Of a stretch of 64,000 bases of DNA, positions 24,033 to 33,069 are shown piece by piece. Under the pieces are notes generated by a model, which was not told the DNA's origin, searched no databases, and worked only from the letters and a program-made list of their open reading frames with translations. The DNA lies in contig NZ_PENI01000017.1 in assembly GCF_003688995.1 (NCBI RefSeq), positions 1-64,000 of the forward strand, written 5' to 3'. This stretch comes from Streptomyces shenzhenensis (lineage in GTDB: Bacteria; Actinomycetota; Actinomycetes; Streptomycetales; Streptomycetaceae). A program made the position numbers and the translations under genes. How positions within the stretch are numbered: position 1 is the first letter of the stretch; every line of letters begins with the position of its first letter.

Positions 24033-25148
24033 TCAGGCCCTCGGGTACCGGACCAGCCACCCCGGCGAGGACCCTGCGGGCCCGTGCAGCGCGGGCCCCT
24101 GGGTCATCTCCATCGCGAAGTCGTCGGCCAGTTCCAGGATCGTGGGACGGCCCTCCAGCTCGGCCAGCCAGGCCGGCGGGAGGGCCGTTTCGCCGTGCAG
24201 GGCGCCGAGCAGCCCGCCGGCGAGCGCGCCCGCCGCGCCGGAGGGTCCCGTCTGGTTCACGGCCAGACACAGCCCGTGCCGCACGTCCTCCCCCACCAGC
24301 GCGCAGTACACGGCGGCGGCCAGCAGCCCGTCCGCCGTACCGTCGCCCGCCAGCTCCGCCACCCGCGCCGGGCTCGGCATCCCCTGCCGCACCGCGCCGA
24401 GCGCGTGCTGGAGGGCGTCCGAGACCGGCTGATGGCCCGGGCGGGCGACGAGCAGGGCGAGCGCCCGCTGCACGGCTCCGTCCAGGCTGTCACCGCGGGC
24501 CAGCGCGTGCACGATCACCGCGTACGCGCCCGCCGACAGGTACGCCGTGGGGTGCCCGTGGGTCTGTGCCGCGCACTCCACGGCCAGCTGCACCACCAGT
24601 TGCGGCTCCCAGCCGACCAGCAGCCCGAAGGGCGCCGACCGGGCCACCGCCTCCGGGCCCAGCTCGCCCGGGTTCTTGGGCTTCTCCAGCGTGCCCATGT
24701 GCGTGTCGCCGAAGCCGATCAGCAGCGCCCGCGACGGGTCCCGCCGGGCGTACAGCCACTCCTCCCGGGCCAGCCAGCCGTCGTCCTCGCGGCGCTCGTC
24801 CGGGCCCCAGTCCCGCTGGGTGGCCGCCCAGCGCAGATACGCCCGGTGCAGATCGGTCGGCGGGTGCCAGGCGCCGGTGTCGCGGCGGACCTGGGCGCGG
24901 ATCAGCCCGTCCACCGTGAACAGGGTCAGCTGGGTGTGGTGGGTGACCGCGCCGCGTCTGCCGAAGCCGACGGCCAGGTCCACGAGGCCCTCCGCTCCGT
25001 ACGAGGAGCGGATCTCCTCCAGGGTGAGGCCGTCGGCCGGACCGCCCAGCGCGTCGCCGACGGCCGCCCCGAGGAGCGTGCCGCGCACCCGGCTGCGGAA
25101 GTCCTGCTGTTCGGCACGGCCCCAGACCGCGCCGGCTGTCGCACCCAC
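24033..25148 (-). CDS. ADP-ribosylglycohydrolase-family protein
   Basis: A 371-residue protein of the DraG/ARH fold. Near the N-terminus it has RVRGTLLGAAVGDALGGP, the first metal-binding block of the family, and towards the C-terminus NQTGPSGAAGALAGGLLGAL, replacing the usual DTD with QTG; the second metal site may therefore be altered. Members remove ADP-ribose from proteins or small molecules. The GTG at 25148 is chosen because AAGGAGG precedes it by 5 bases; upstream in-frame starts have none. It converges with the symporter (3 bases between stops). Confidence 0.82.
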   Translation of the reverse strand: MGATAGAVWGRAEQQDFRSRVRGTLLGAAVGDALGGPADGLTLEEIRSSYGAEGLVDLAVGFGRRGAVTHHTQLTLFTVDGLIRAQVRRDTGAWHPPTDLHRAYLRWAATQRDWGPDERREDDGWLAREEWLYARRDPSRALLIGFGDTHMGTLEKPKNPGELGPEAVARSAPFGLLVGWEPQLVVQLAVECAAQTHGHPTAYLSAGAYAVIVHALARGDSLDGAVQRALALLVARPGHQPVSDALQHALGAVRQGMPSPARVAELAGDGTADGLLAAAVYCALVGEDVRHGLCLAVNQTGPSGAAGALAGGLLGALHGETALPPAWLAELEGRPTILELADDFAMEMTQGPALHGPAGSSPGWLVRYPRA

Positions 25149-25306
25149 CAAGACCTCCTTCGGCACCGTCCGTACGCACGACAGCACAGCACTGTATTCG
25201 ACCGGGAACGGTCCGTTCAGGAGGCGGATCAGTATGCGGGTCGTGACAGAGACGACGGGGAGCGGCCGTCATCGGTGGGCGGAGCGGCCGATGCCCTCGC
25301 ATGCCG

Positions 25307-25348
25307 GCGCGGTGGTGCCGGCAGGTCCCGCCGACACCACCGCCGCGC
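25307..25348 (-). terminator. Hairpin downstream of glycerophosphodiesterase gene
   Basis: GCGCGGTGGTG (about 25307-25317) pairs with CACCACCG and the following CCGCGC (25335-25348) around a GC-rich loop. It starts 13 bases beyond the minus-strand stop at 25361. Confidence 0.5.
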
Positions 25349-25360
25349 AGAACGCCGCCG

Positions 25361-26443
25361 TCAGTGCTGGTGGGGCGCGGGGTAGGCCTTGGGCAGGCGC
25401 ATGCCGCGGTCGGCCATGATGTCCCGGACGTGGTTGGGGTAGTCGGTGATGATGCCGTCGATCCCCATGTCCATGAGCGCCTCGATGGTGGGGTTGTCGT
25501 CACAGGTCCACGGGATGACCTTCAGGCCGCGCTTGTGCGCGTCCGCGACCATCTTCTCGGTGACGTAGAACCTGAAATTCGGGTCCGCGACGGTCCCGTT
25601 CTGCGGCATGCCGTAGACCGGCGAGAGCGCCTTGACGCCCGGGATGGTGGCGGCCGCCCTGACGAAGTCGCCGTCGTAGTCGTCGGCGTCGATGCCGCCG
25701 AGCCACGGGGAGGCGCCGGGCTTGCCGACCTGGAGGAAGTCGTAGTTCGTCAGCGCCACCAGCGGGTAGTGCGGGGCGAGCTTGTGCATCTCCTTCAGCG
25801 CGCCCCAGTCGAACGACTGGATGGTGACCTGCTTCTCGATCCCCGAGCGGTGGATCTCCTCGAAGACGCGGCGTACGAAGAGTTCACGCGGGGCGGTCTG
25901 CTCGGGCGCGCCGGCCTCCACCTTCGTCTCGATGTTGAGCTTGACCGACTTGGCCTTGTAGCTCTTCACCAGGTCGAGGACGTCCTTGAGCTCCACCATG
26001 CGGAAGCCCTTGATCTGCTCCTGCTCGGGGAAGCCGGGGAGCTGCTGGTAGCCGCAGTCCATCGTCTTGAGCTGGGCCAGGGTCAGGTCCTTGATGTACT
26101 TGCCGACGTACGGGTACATCGGGTCACCCGGCGTCACCGGTGCGGTGTCCTTGCACTTCTGGGCGCTGATCTGCCGGTCGTGGTTGACCACGACCTTCTG
26201 GTCCTTGGTGACGTGCGTGTCCAGTTCCAGGGTGCTCACCCCGAGGCGCAGGGCCTTGCCGAAGCCCTCCAGGGACTCCTCGGTGGTCATGCCGATGCCA
26301 CCGCGGTGGGCCTGCAGATCGAAGTGGGTCTTCTGGGGAGGAACATGGTGGGAACCCTGCTGAGCGGGGGCAGCCTGGGCGGTCGCCGGGGCGACGAGCG
26401 CGGGCACCACCGCCAGGACGGTGATTGCATGCCGGAGGAGCAT
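25361..26443 (-). CDS. Secreted glycerophosphodiester phosphodiesterase
   Basis: A 360-residue exported enzyme. Residues 1-25 are a signal peptide (MLLRHAITVLAVVPALV, cleavage near AQA). The catalytic HRGG occurs at LQAHRGGIGMTTEESLEGF, the metal ligands at STLELDTHVT and VVNHDRQI, and late motifs at NIETKVE and GIITDYPNHV; these are the standard GDPD TIM-barrel elements. It releases glycerol-3-phosphate from phosphodiesters outside the cell, useful in phosphate starvation, though I see no PHO box. The ATG at 26443 opens the signal peptide. Confidence 0.92.
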   Translation of the reverse strand: MLLRHAITVLAVVPALVAPATAQAAPAQQGSHHVPPQKTHFDLQAHRGGIGMTTEESLEGFGKALRLGVSTLELDTHVTKDQKVVVNHDRQISAQKCKDTAPVTPGDPMYPYVGKYIKDLTLAQLKTMDCGYQQLPGFPEQEQIKGFRMVELKDVLDLVKSYKAKSVKLNIETKVEAGAPEQTAPRELFVRRVFEEIHRSGIEKQVTIQSFDWGALKEMHKLAPHYPLVALTNYDFLQVGKPGASPWLGGIDADDYDGDFVRAAATIPGVKALSPVYGMPQNGTVADPNFRFYVTEKMVADAHKRGLKVIPWTCDDNPTIEALMDMGIDGIITDYPNHVRDIMADRGMRLPKAYPAPHQH

Positions 26444-26699
26444 TTAAGCCTCGCTTATATCGGACCGACTGTGCCCCGTGAAGGTAGGTCGCGGCCAAAG
26501 CCGCCACCAAGCCTCGGCGCATGAGGGCTTCATGAACGCCTGGAGAACGCCCCGACGGCACGCTGCCGCGGACCGGCCGAGCCGAGCGATCCCTGCCTTC
26601 CCGCTGCCGCTCCGGCCCCCGGTCACCGTGACGGTGCGGACGGGCTGGTCGCGGCGACTCCCTACACAATCGAAACACCCCCTCGCCCCGGTGACCCGA

Positions 26700-27830
26700 C
26701 GCGAGCCCGTGGTCCGACGGCCCAGGGCGGCCCGCGACGCGCAGTCGGACCACAGGGCGATGGCCCGGGTGACGGACGTCGCTTCGTGGGCGGGGCACGG
26801 AGGACCGCCGGTCTGAGTTCCAGCACGCGGCCCAGGATGGCCCGCGACGCGCCCCGGCTCGCGTACGGCGACGCGTAGTCGAGGTCCGGGGCCTGTCAGG
26901 GCCGACGTCGGTTCGTGGGGTGTGTGCGGAGGACCGCCGGTCTGAGTTCCAGCGCGTAGCCCAGGGCGGCCGGCGACGCGCCCGGTCGCGTACGCCGACG
27001 CGCAGTCGGGGTCCAGGGCCTGTCGGACCACGGGGCGATGGCCCGGGCAGCGGACGTCGGTTCGTGGGCGAGGCACGGAGGACCGCCGGTCTGAGGTCCA
27101 GCACGCGGCCCAGAGCGGCCGACGACGCGCCCGGCTCGCGTACGCCGCCGCGCAGTCGGGGTCCAGGGCCTGTCATGGCCGAGTCCCGGGCGGCGGACGT
27201 CGGTTCGTGGGCCGGTTGCGGAGGGCGGCCGTGCGCTGGGCCCGCGCCCGGGGGTAGGCCGGTCTGAGTCGCAGCGCGCGCTCCAGGTCCGCGAGGGACT
27301 CGTCGTGACGGCCGAGGGCGGAGGGCGAGGCGCCCCCCAACTCGCGTACACCGACGCGCAGTCAGGGTCCAGGACCAGTCGGACCACGGAGCGAGGTCCC
27401 GGGCGGCGGACGTCGGTTCGTGGGGCGCGCGCGAAGGACCGCCGGTACACCGACGCATAGGCGGGGTCCAGGGCCGGCGCCCAGCCATGCCCTCCAGCGC
27501 GCCACCTCGCCCGCAGCGACCCCAGGGCCAGTCGGGCCGGGCCCCCGGTGTCAGCCCGTCGGCCACGTACGGAGGACCGCCGGCCCGCGTTGCAGCGCAC
27601 GGCCCAAGGCAGCCCGCGACGCGCTCCAACTCGTGTACGTCGACGCTCAGTCGGGGTCCAGGGCCGGCGCCCAGCCATGCCCTCCAGCGCGCCGCCGCGC
27701 TCACAGCGGCCCCAAGGCCAGTCGGACCGGGCCCCCGACGTCAGCCCGTCGGCCACGTGCGGAGGACCGCCGGTCGGGACTCCAGCACGCGAGCCGACTC
27801 GCTTACGTCGACGCGTAGTCGTGCGTTGGG
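26700..27830 (-). pseudogene. Decayed tetratricopeptide-repeat gene (degenerate ~130-190 bp repeats)
   Basis: The plus strand shows 6 to 8 related units, each with GGAGGACCGCCGG (26799, 26928, 27077, about 27430, 27571, 27761), GTCGGTTCGTGGG and a TACGCCGACGCGCAGTCGG-like stretch. Read on the minus strand, fragments in shifting frames spell TPR text, for example LDPDCASVYASWG, then, one frame over, SALGRHDESLADLERALRL and RPAYPRARAQRTA. Consensus TPRs of the form ALDPDYASAYANRG...ALGRYEEALADLDRALELRP are clearly the ancestor. Multiple frameshifts and truncated units mean no product. Repeat-driven recombination likely destroyed it. Confidence 0.65.
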
Positions 27831-27935
27831 TCCGTGGCCGCAGCGTCCGTATTTCTCCTCGCCTCGCCGGGACGGCTCCGCATTCTGGCTCAATGCGTAC
27901 GGGACGCGGTGGAGTCGGCAGGGAAGGAACCGGTC

Positions 27936-28475
27936 ATGGTCACCACCTCCACCGCACGCGCCGGCGACACCGGTGCCGCCGCCGGGGCCCGGGGGCTCAC
28001 CCTGGCCGCGGGCGCGCTCACCGCCACCGTCGCCCTCTACATCACGCTCGTCGCCCTCGGGAACGTCACGGACTTCGGCACGAACCAGCAGTTCGTACGG
28101 CATGTTCTGGCCATGGACACAACATTCCGGGACGAGGACCTGATGGGCCGGGCCGTCACGAGCACCGCGCTCCAGGACGCCGCCTACGTCGCGATCATCG
28201 TGTGGGAGTGGGCCGCGGCCCTCGTCCTCATCGCCGGGACGTGGCTGTGGCTGCGCCGGGACCACGAGCGGGCCCGGCGGGTGTCCACGTACGGGCTGCT
28301 GATGGTGATGCTGCTCTTCGGCGCCGGGTTCATCGCGATCGGCGGCGAGTGGTTCGCCATGTGGCAGTCGAAGACGTGGAACGGGCTGACGGCGGCGACC
28401 CGGGCGTTCCTGCTCAGCGGGGTCGTGCTGGTCGTCGTCCACCTGCCGTTCCGGGACAGCGGCCCGGCTAATTGA
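27936..28475 (+). CDS. DUF2165-family small membrane protein
   Basis: A 179-residue protein with four hydrophobic helices (first near LTLAAGALTATVALYITLVA). The conserved DUF2165 features are present: NVTDFGTNQQFVRHVLAMD between helices 1 and 2, a Trp-rich IIVWEWAAALVLIAGTWLWL helix and EWFAMWQSKTWNG before the last helix. Function of the family is unknown; it sits in the cytoplasmic membrane. The ATG at 27936 follows AAGGA by 8 bases. Its 3' end overlaps the converging L,D-transpeptidase-like gene by 8 bases. Confidence 0.88.
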   Translation: MVTTSTARAGDTGAAAGARGLTLAAGALTATVALYITLVALGNVTDFGTNQQFVRHVLAMDTTFRDEDLMGRAVTSTALQDAAYVAIIVWEWAAALVLIAGTWLWLRRDHERARRVSTYGLLMVMLLFGAGFIAIGGEWFAMWQSKTWNGLTAATRAFLLSGVVLVVVHLPFRDSGPAN

Positions 28476-29025
28476 CGACAGCCACCCGGGTGTTCGCCGT
28501 CCCGAACGACCACAGGGTCGTGCCGTCCTCCTTGTGCAGCCGGATGCCGCTGGTCTGCTTGCCGGCGGCCGGCGGCGGGGACGAGCCGTCGACCGCGTTG
28601 GAGAACGCGATCGACAGGCCCGACTTGTTGGCGAAGTACAGGATGTGCTCGATCGGCACTCCGTCGGATCCGGTCGTGGCCGCCACACGAGCGGAGACCG
28701 CGTAGGTGCCGGCGTCGGGGGTGACCGTCCCCGGCCACACGGTGAAGGTCCTGGTCGCCTTCCCCGCCGCGTCGACCAGCCACACCCGCTTCTGGCCGAG
28801 CGAGTAGACGATACGGCGGCCGGTGCCGGAGGCGTCCGGCACCTCGGGCGCCGCCGTCCGCGTCGGCTCGGGTGCCGGGCGCGCGGACACCGAGGCACTG
28901 GGCCGGGCCGCCGCGGCCGTGGGGTGCGCCCCCTTATCGGCCTGGACGGCGAGGGCGGTCACGGCCGCGGTCGCCCCCACCGTCAGACCGGTGACCCAGG
29001 CCCACGAGGGCAGTCGGGCTGGCAC
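28468..29025 (-). CDS. Membrane-anchored L,D-transpeptidase-like protein without catalytic cysteine
   Basis: A 185-residue protein with an N-terminal membrane helix (WAWVTGLTVGATAAVTALAV), a Pro/Ala linker and a YkuD-like beta domain (IVYSLGQKRVWLVDAAG, DAGTYAVSARVAATTGSDGVP, IEHILYFANK). Active L,D-transpeptidases carry a late SHGCIR motif; here the equivalent region reads KQTSGIRLHKEDGTTLW with no cysteine, so it is probably non-catalytic, perhaps a wall-binding or accessory factor. Such proteins occur singly in streptomycetes. It converges with the DUF2165 gene. Confidence 0.7.
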   Translation of the reverse strand: MPARLPSWAWVTGLTVGATAAVTALAVQADKGAHPTAAAARPSASVSARPAPEPTRTAAPEVPDASGTGRRIVYSLGQKRVWLVDAAGKATRTFTVWPGTVTPDAGTYAVSARVAATTGSDGVPIEHILYFANKSGLSIAFSNAVDGSSPPPAAGKQTSGIRLHKEDGTTLWSFGTANTRVAVVN

Positions 29026-29116
29026 GGGTACGTCTCTCCTCCGCTACGGGTCCCCGACGAACGGGGGTCGGATCATCGTACTGTGGCCGTCCCGTCCGAC
29101 GGTCTCCCGAGGGGCG

Positions 29117-31702
29117 TCAGTCCAGCACCGGCAGCAGCTCCGGCAGATGCCCGTCCGAGGCCGCCGCCGCCCGCTGCCGCTCCTCCGGCACCTCCCCGTA
29201 CAGCGTCGTACGGGGCCGGGCCGGGCGGCCCGCCGCCTCCGCCACCGCGACCAGGTCGCGCACCGACTTGTAGGAGCCGTAGGAGGAACCCGCCATGCGG
29301 GAGATCGTCTCCTCCATCAGCGTCCCGCCCAGGTCGTTCGCGCCGGAGCGCAGCATCTCCGCCGCGCCCTGCGTGCCCAGCTTCACCCAGCTGGTCTGGA
29401 TGTTCGGGATGTACGGGTGCAGCAGCAGCCGGGCCATCGCGGTCACCGCCCGGTTGTCCCGCAGCGTCGGGCCCGGCCGGGCGATGCCCGCCAGGTACAC
29501 CGGCGCGTTGGTGTGGATGAACGGCAGCGTCACGAACTCCGTGAAACCGCCCGTCTCCCGCTGGATGCGGGCCAGCGTACGCAGGTGGCCGAGCCAGTGG
29601 CGGGGCTGGTCCACATGTCCGTACATCATCGTCGAACTCGACCGGATGCCCAGCTCGTGCGCGGTCGTGATCACCTCGATCCAGGTCGCCGTGGGCAGCT
29701 TGCCCTTGGTGAGCACCCAGCGCACCTCGTCGTCCAGGATCTCCGCCGCGGTGCCCGGGACGGAGTCCAGCCCGGCCTCCTTCGCCGCCGTCAGCCAGTC
29801 GCGGATCGACAGGCCGGTGCGGGTGGCGCCGTTGACCACCTCCATCGGCGAGAAGGCGTGCACGTGCATCCCCGGGACGCGCTCCTTGACCGCCCGCGCG
29901 ATGTCGAAGTACGCGGTCCCGGGCAGATCCGGGTGGATGCCGCCCTGCATGCACACCTCCACCGCGCCGACGTCCCACGCCTGTTGGGCGCGGTCCGCGA
30001 CCTGTGCCAGGGAGAGGGTGTAGGCGTCGGCGTCCGTGCGGCGCTGCGCGAACGCGCAGAAACGGCAGCCGGTGTAGCAGACGTTGGTGAAGTTGATGTT
30101 GCGGGTGACGATATAGGTGACGTCGTCGCCGACCGCCGCCCGGCGCACGTCGTCGGCGATCCGGGTGAGCGCGTCCAGCGCCGGGCCGTCGGCGTGCAGC
30201 AGGGCCAGCGCCTCCGCGTCGGTCAGCCGGGTCGGGTCGTCGGCCGCGGTCGCCAGCGCCGTGCGTACGTCCGTGTCGATCCGCTCCGGCGCCATCCCGG
30301 GGGCCGCCGCCTCGCGCAGGGCGGCCCAGTCGCCGTACACCTCGTCGAAGTCGTCGCGCCGGTCGGCGGTACGGCCCTCGGTGTCGATGGTGCGGTGCAG
30401 ATCGGTACGGCCGGTGGCGACGAACGCCTCGTCGGGCTCCTGCCAGGGCAGCCCCGCCGGGCAGGCCTCGGGGCGTGCCAGGCCGGTCTCCGGGTCGGCG
30501 AGCGCGGCCACGTGCGGGCGCAGCCGCGGGTCCAGCCAGGGCTCGCCGCGCCGGACGAACTCCGGGTAGACGCACAGGCGTTCACGCAGTTCGAAGCCGG
30601 CCGCCGCGGACTTCTCGGCCAGCTCCTCGATCCGCGGCCAGGGGCGTTCGGGGTTGACGTGGTCGATGGTGAGCGGGGAGACCCCGCCCCAGTCGTCGAT
30701 GCCGGCGCCGATCAGCCGCTCGTACTCGGCTTCGACCAGGTTCGGCGGGGCCTGGAGACAGGCGCTCGGGCCCATGATGTGCCGGGCGACCGCCACGGCG
30801 GCGACCAGCTCGTCCAGTTCCGCGTCCGGCATGCCGCGCATCGCCGTGTCCGGCTTGGCGCGGAAGTTCTGGATGATCAGCTCCTGGATGCCGTGGTAGG
30901 CGCGCGAGATCCTGCGGAGCGCGAACAGGGAGTCGGCGCGCTCCTCGTAGGTCTCGCCGATGCCGATCAGCAGGCCGGAGGTGAAGGGGACGGAGGAGCG
31001 GCCCGCGTCCTCCAGGACACGCAGCCGTACGGCGGGTTCCTTGTCCGGGGAGCCGTGGTGCGGGCCGCCCGGCTCGGACCACAGGCGGGTCGCGGTGGTC
31101 TCCAGCATCATGCCCATGGAGGGGGCGACCGGCTTGAGGCGCTGGAAGTCCGTCCAGGTCATGACGCCCGGGTTGAGGTGCGGGAGCAGGCCCGTCTCCT
31201 CCAGGATGCGGATGGAGACGGCCCGGACGTAGGCGATGGTGTCGTCGTAGCCGTGCGCGTCGAGCCATTCGCGCGCCTCGGGCCAGCGGTCCTCGGGCTT
31301 GTCGCCGAGGGTGATCAGGGCTTCCTTGCAGCCGAGTGCCGCGCCCTTGCGGGCGATGTCCAGCACCTCGTCCGGGGACATGAACATCCCCTGTCCGGCG
31401 CGGCGCAGCTTGCCGGGGACGGTGACGAAGGTGCAGTAGTGGCACTTGTCCCGGCACAGCCGGGTGAGGGGGATGAAGACGCTCTTCGAGTACGTGATGA
31501 CGCCGGGCCTGCCTGCCGCGGCGAGGCCCGCGTCCCGCACCCGGGCGGCGGACGCGGCGAGGTCGTCCAGGGCCGCGCCGCGCGCCTGGAGCAGCACCGC
31601 CGCCTCGGTGACGTCGAGGGCGACGCCGTCCCGGGCTCGTTTGAGGGCGCGACGCATGGAGTTCTCGGTGGGGCCGGTTCCGGGGGTCGCGGAAGTCGTC
31701 AT
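29117..31702 (-). CDS. fbiC: 7,8-didemethyl-8-hydroxy-5-deazariboflavin (FO) synthase, CofG-CofH fusion
   Basis: An 861-residue bifunctional radical-SAM enzyme that makes FO, the chromophore of coenzyme F420, from a tyrosine-derived radical adduct and 5-amino-6-ribitylamino-uracil. The CofG half has the cluster motif CRDKCHYC (C83, C87, C90); the CofH half has CYTGCRFC near residue 541-548. Other landmarks are EALITLGDKPEDRW and the late MMYGHVDQPRHWLGHL. The length matches actinobacterial FbiC. It is monocistronic; nearby genes at 32.2, 33.7, 37.4 and 39.4 kb encode proteins that may use F420. Confidence 0.95.
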   Translation of the reverse strand: MTTSATPGTGPTENSMRRALKRARDGVALDVTEAAVLLQARGAALDDLAASAARVRDAGLAAAGRPGVITYSKSVFIPLTRLCRDKCHYCTFVTVPGKLRRAGQGMFMSPDEVLDIARKGAALGCKEALITLGDKPEDRWPEAREWLDAHGYDDTIAYVRAVSIRILEETGLLPHLNPGVMTWTDFQRLKPVAPSMGMMLETTATRLWSEPGGPHHGSPDKEPAVRLRVLEDAGRSSVPFTSGLLIGIGETYEERADSLFALRRISRAYHGIQELIIQNFRAKPDTAMRGMPDAELDELVAAVAVARHIMGPSACLQAPPNLVEAEYERLIGAGIDDWGGVSPLTIDHVNPERPWPRIEELAEKSAAAGFELRERLCVYPEFVRRGEPWLDPRLRPHVAALADPETGLARPEACPAGLPWQEPDEAFVATGRTDLHRTIDTEGRTADRRDDFDEVYGDWAALREAAAPGMAPERIDTDVRTALATAADDPTRLTDAEALALLHADGPALDALTRIADDVRRAAVGDDVTYIVTRNINFTNVCYTGCRFCAFAQRRTDADAYTLSLAQVADRAQQAWDVGAVEVCMQGGIHPDLPGTAYFDIARAVKERVPGMHVHAFSPMEVVNGATRTGLSIRDWLTAAKEAGLDSVPGTAAEILDDEVRWVLTKGKLPTATWIEVITTAHELGIRSSSTMMYGHVDQPRHWLGHLRTLARIQRETGGFTEFVTLPFIHTNAPVYLAGIARPGPTLRDNRAVTAMARLLLHPYIPNIQTSWVKLGTQGAAEMLRSGANDLGGTLMEETISRMAGSSYGSYKSVRDLVAVAEAAGRPARPRTTLYGEVPEERQRAAAASDGHLPELLPVLD

Positions 31703-31789
31703 TCCTCGAGCATACGGTTGGGCTCCGCCGGTTCAGCGGGGGTTGGGGGTGGCTCGATGTGCGGGGTGTTGTGGCTGGGGTGCCTGACG

Positions 31790-32170
31790 CTCGGGGGGTG
31801 CGGTGCGTTGGCGGGTGCGGGTGCGTTGGGCGTTCGCGCCGTTCCCCGCGCCCCTATCGGGCGGTTGCGTCTGCCCTCGGCTGCACTTATCAGACCGCCT
31901 GACAGCTCGGGGGGTGCGGTGTGTTGGCGGGTGCGGGTGCGTTGGGCGTTCGCGCAGTTCCCCGCGCCCCTATCGGGCGGTTGCAGCTCACTCGGCTGCA
32001 TGTATCAGACCGCCTGACAGCTCGGGGGGTGGGGTGCATTGGCGGGTGCGGGTGCGTTGGGGCTGATCGCGCAGTTCCCCGCGCCCCTAAAGGGGCGTGC
32101 GGTGCGTTGGCGGGTGCGGGTGCGTTGGGGGCGTTCGCGCCGTTCCCCGCGCCCCTATCGGGCGGTGTAC
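31790..32170. repeat. Tandem copies of the Streptomyces intergenic repeat
   Basis: Three long and one short copy of a 105-125 bp unit, starting at about 31790, 31915, 32020 and 32098. Each contains GCGTTGGCGGGTGCGGGTGC, then GTTCCCCGCGCCCCTA followed by TCGGGCGG or AAGGGGCG, and the first two end with TATCAGACCGCCTGACAG. The last copy runs into the 3' end of the F420 oxidoreductase gene and supplies its TAG stop (32155-32157). Confidence 0.8.
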
Positions 32171-32997
32171 TTGTCCAGGGTTTTTAGTACCTCCCGCTCT
32201 GTTGTTGAGGGGAGTTGGATCACTGTTTCTTCTATGCCCAGGTCTGCGTAATGGGCCAGTTTGCCGGGGGTGGGTTGGACTGCGTACGGGATTATCTGGA
32301 GGGCGGACGGGGGGCGGCCCTTGGCTGTCCATGTCGAGCGCAGGACCGGCAGTGATTCGGCCAGTCCGTGTCCGCCGATCGGGAGCCAGCCGTCGGCGTA
32401 CTCCGCGATGTGCGCGAACAGCTTGGGTCCGGCGGCGCCGCCGACCAGGGTGCGCGGGCCGGTCACCGGGCCGCGTGGCTTCTGCGCGGGCTTGGGGTGC
32501 GCGTGGCTGGCCCGGACGCCGCCGAACTCCCCTTCGTAGGCGGTGGGTTCGTCCGCCCACAGGGCCTGCATGAGCCGCATCCGGTCGCGCGTCAGCTCCC
32601 GGCGGGTACGCCACTGCACGCCGTGATCGGCGGCCTCCTCCACGTTCCAGCCGAAGCCGACGCCCAGGGTGAGGCGCCCGCCGGAGAGGTGGTCCAGGGT
32701 CGCGATCTGCTTGGCGAGGGCGATCGGATCGTGCTGGGCGACGAGCGTGATGCCGGTGCCGAGACCCAGCCGCTCGGTCACCGCGGCGGCCTGCCCGAGC
32801 GCGACGAAGGGGTCGAGGGTGCGGCCGTACTCGCGCGGCAGTTCGCCGCCCGGCGGGTACGGGGTCGTCCGCTCGACCGGGACATGGGTGTGCTCGGGCA
32901 GGTACAGCCCGGCGAAACCGCGCTCCTCCAGCTCCCGGGCGAGCCGGACGGGTGTGATGGTCTCGTCGGTCAGGAAGATCGTGACGGCGATACGCAT
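32155..32997 (-). CDS. LLM-class F420-dependent oxidoreductase
   Basis: A 280-residue luciferase-like TIM-barrel protein. MRIAVTIFLTDETITPVRLA forms strand 1; LYLPEHTHVPVER, then LGTGITLVAQHDPIALAKQI and LDHLSGGRLTLGVGFGWN are the family landmarks for F420 or flavin binding; the tail has YADGWLPIGG. It presumably carries out hydride transfer with F420 on an unknown carbonyl or alkene. The stop codon lies inside the intergenic repeat at 31790-32170, so the C-terminus (DKYTAR) may have been changed by repeat insertion. A palindrome at 33033 precedes it. fbiC is immediately downstream. Confidence 0.87.
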   Translation of the reverse strand: MRIAVTIFLTDETITPVRLARELEERGFAGLYLPEHTHVPVERTTPYPPGGELPREYGRTLDPFVALGQAAAVTERLGLGTGITLVAQHDPIALAKQIATLDHLSGGRLTLGVGFGWNVEEAADHGVQWRTRRELTRDRMRLMQALWADEPTAYEGEFGGVRASHAHPKPAQKPRGPVTGPRTLVGGAAGPKLFAHIAEYADGWLPIGGHGLAESLPVLRSTWTAKGRPPSALQIIPYAVQPTPGKLAHYADLGIEETVIQLPSTTEREVLKTLDKYTAR

Positions 32998-33030
32998 CCC
33001 TCATCTGTACCCGCCCACTCACCAACTGTC

Positions 33031-33050
33031 CATACCGACTGGTCGGCATT
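33031..33050. promoter_or_regulatory. Palindrome upstream of F420 oxidoreductase gene
   Basis: ATACCGACTGGTCGGCAT has CCGAC/GTCGG arms and near-symmetric flanks, typical of a TetR-family operator. It lies about 36 bases upstream of the start at 32997. It is a different sequence from the CGTCAG operators. Confidence 0.5.
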
Positions 33051-33069
33051 CCGTCCGCGCGGGCCGCTC

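Noticed and set aside
26124..27704. 526-codon minus-strand frame across the TPR relic
   Set aside because: Runs antisense-frame through the phosphodiesterase start and shows TPR text only in changing frames, so it is not one protein.
28468..29025. Active L,D-transpeptidase
   Set aside because: The SHGC(R) motif and any cysteine in the domain are missing.
31790..32170. Idea that the tandem units encode a small repeat protein
   Set aside because: Same element occurs at unrelated sites in both orientations with hairpins, and no start or ribosome-binding site is present.
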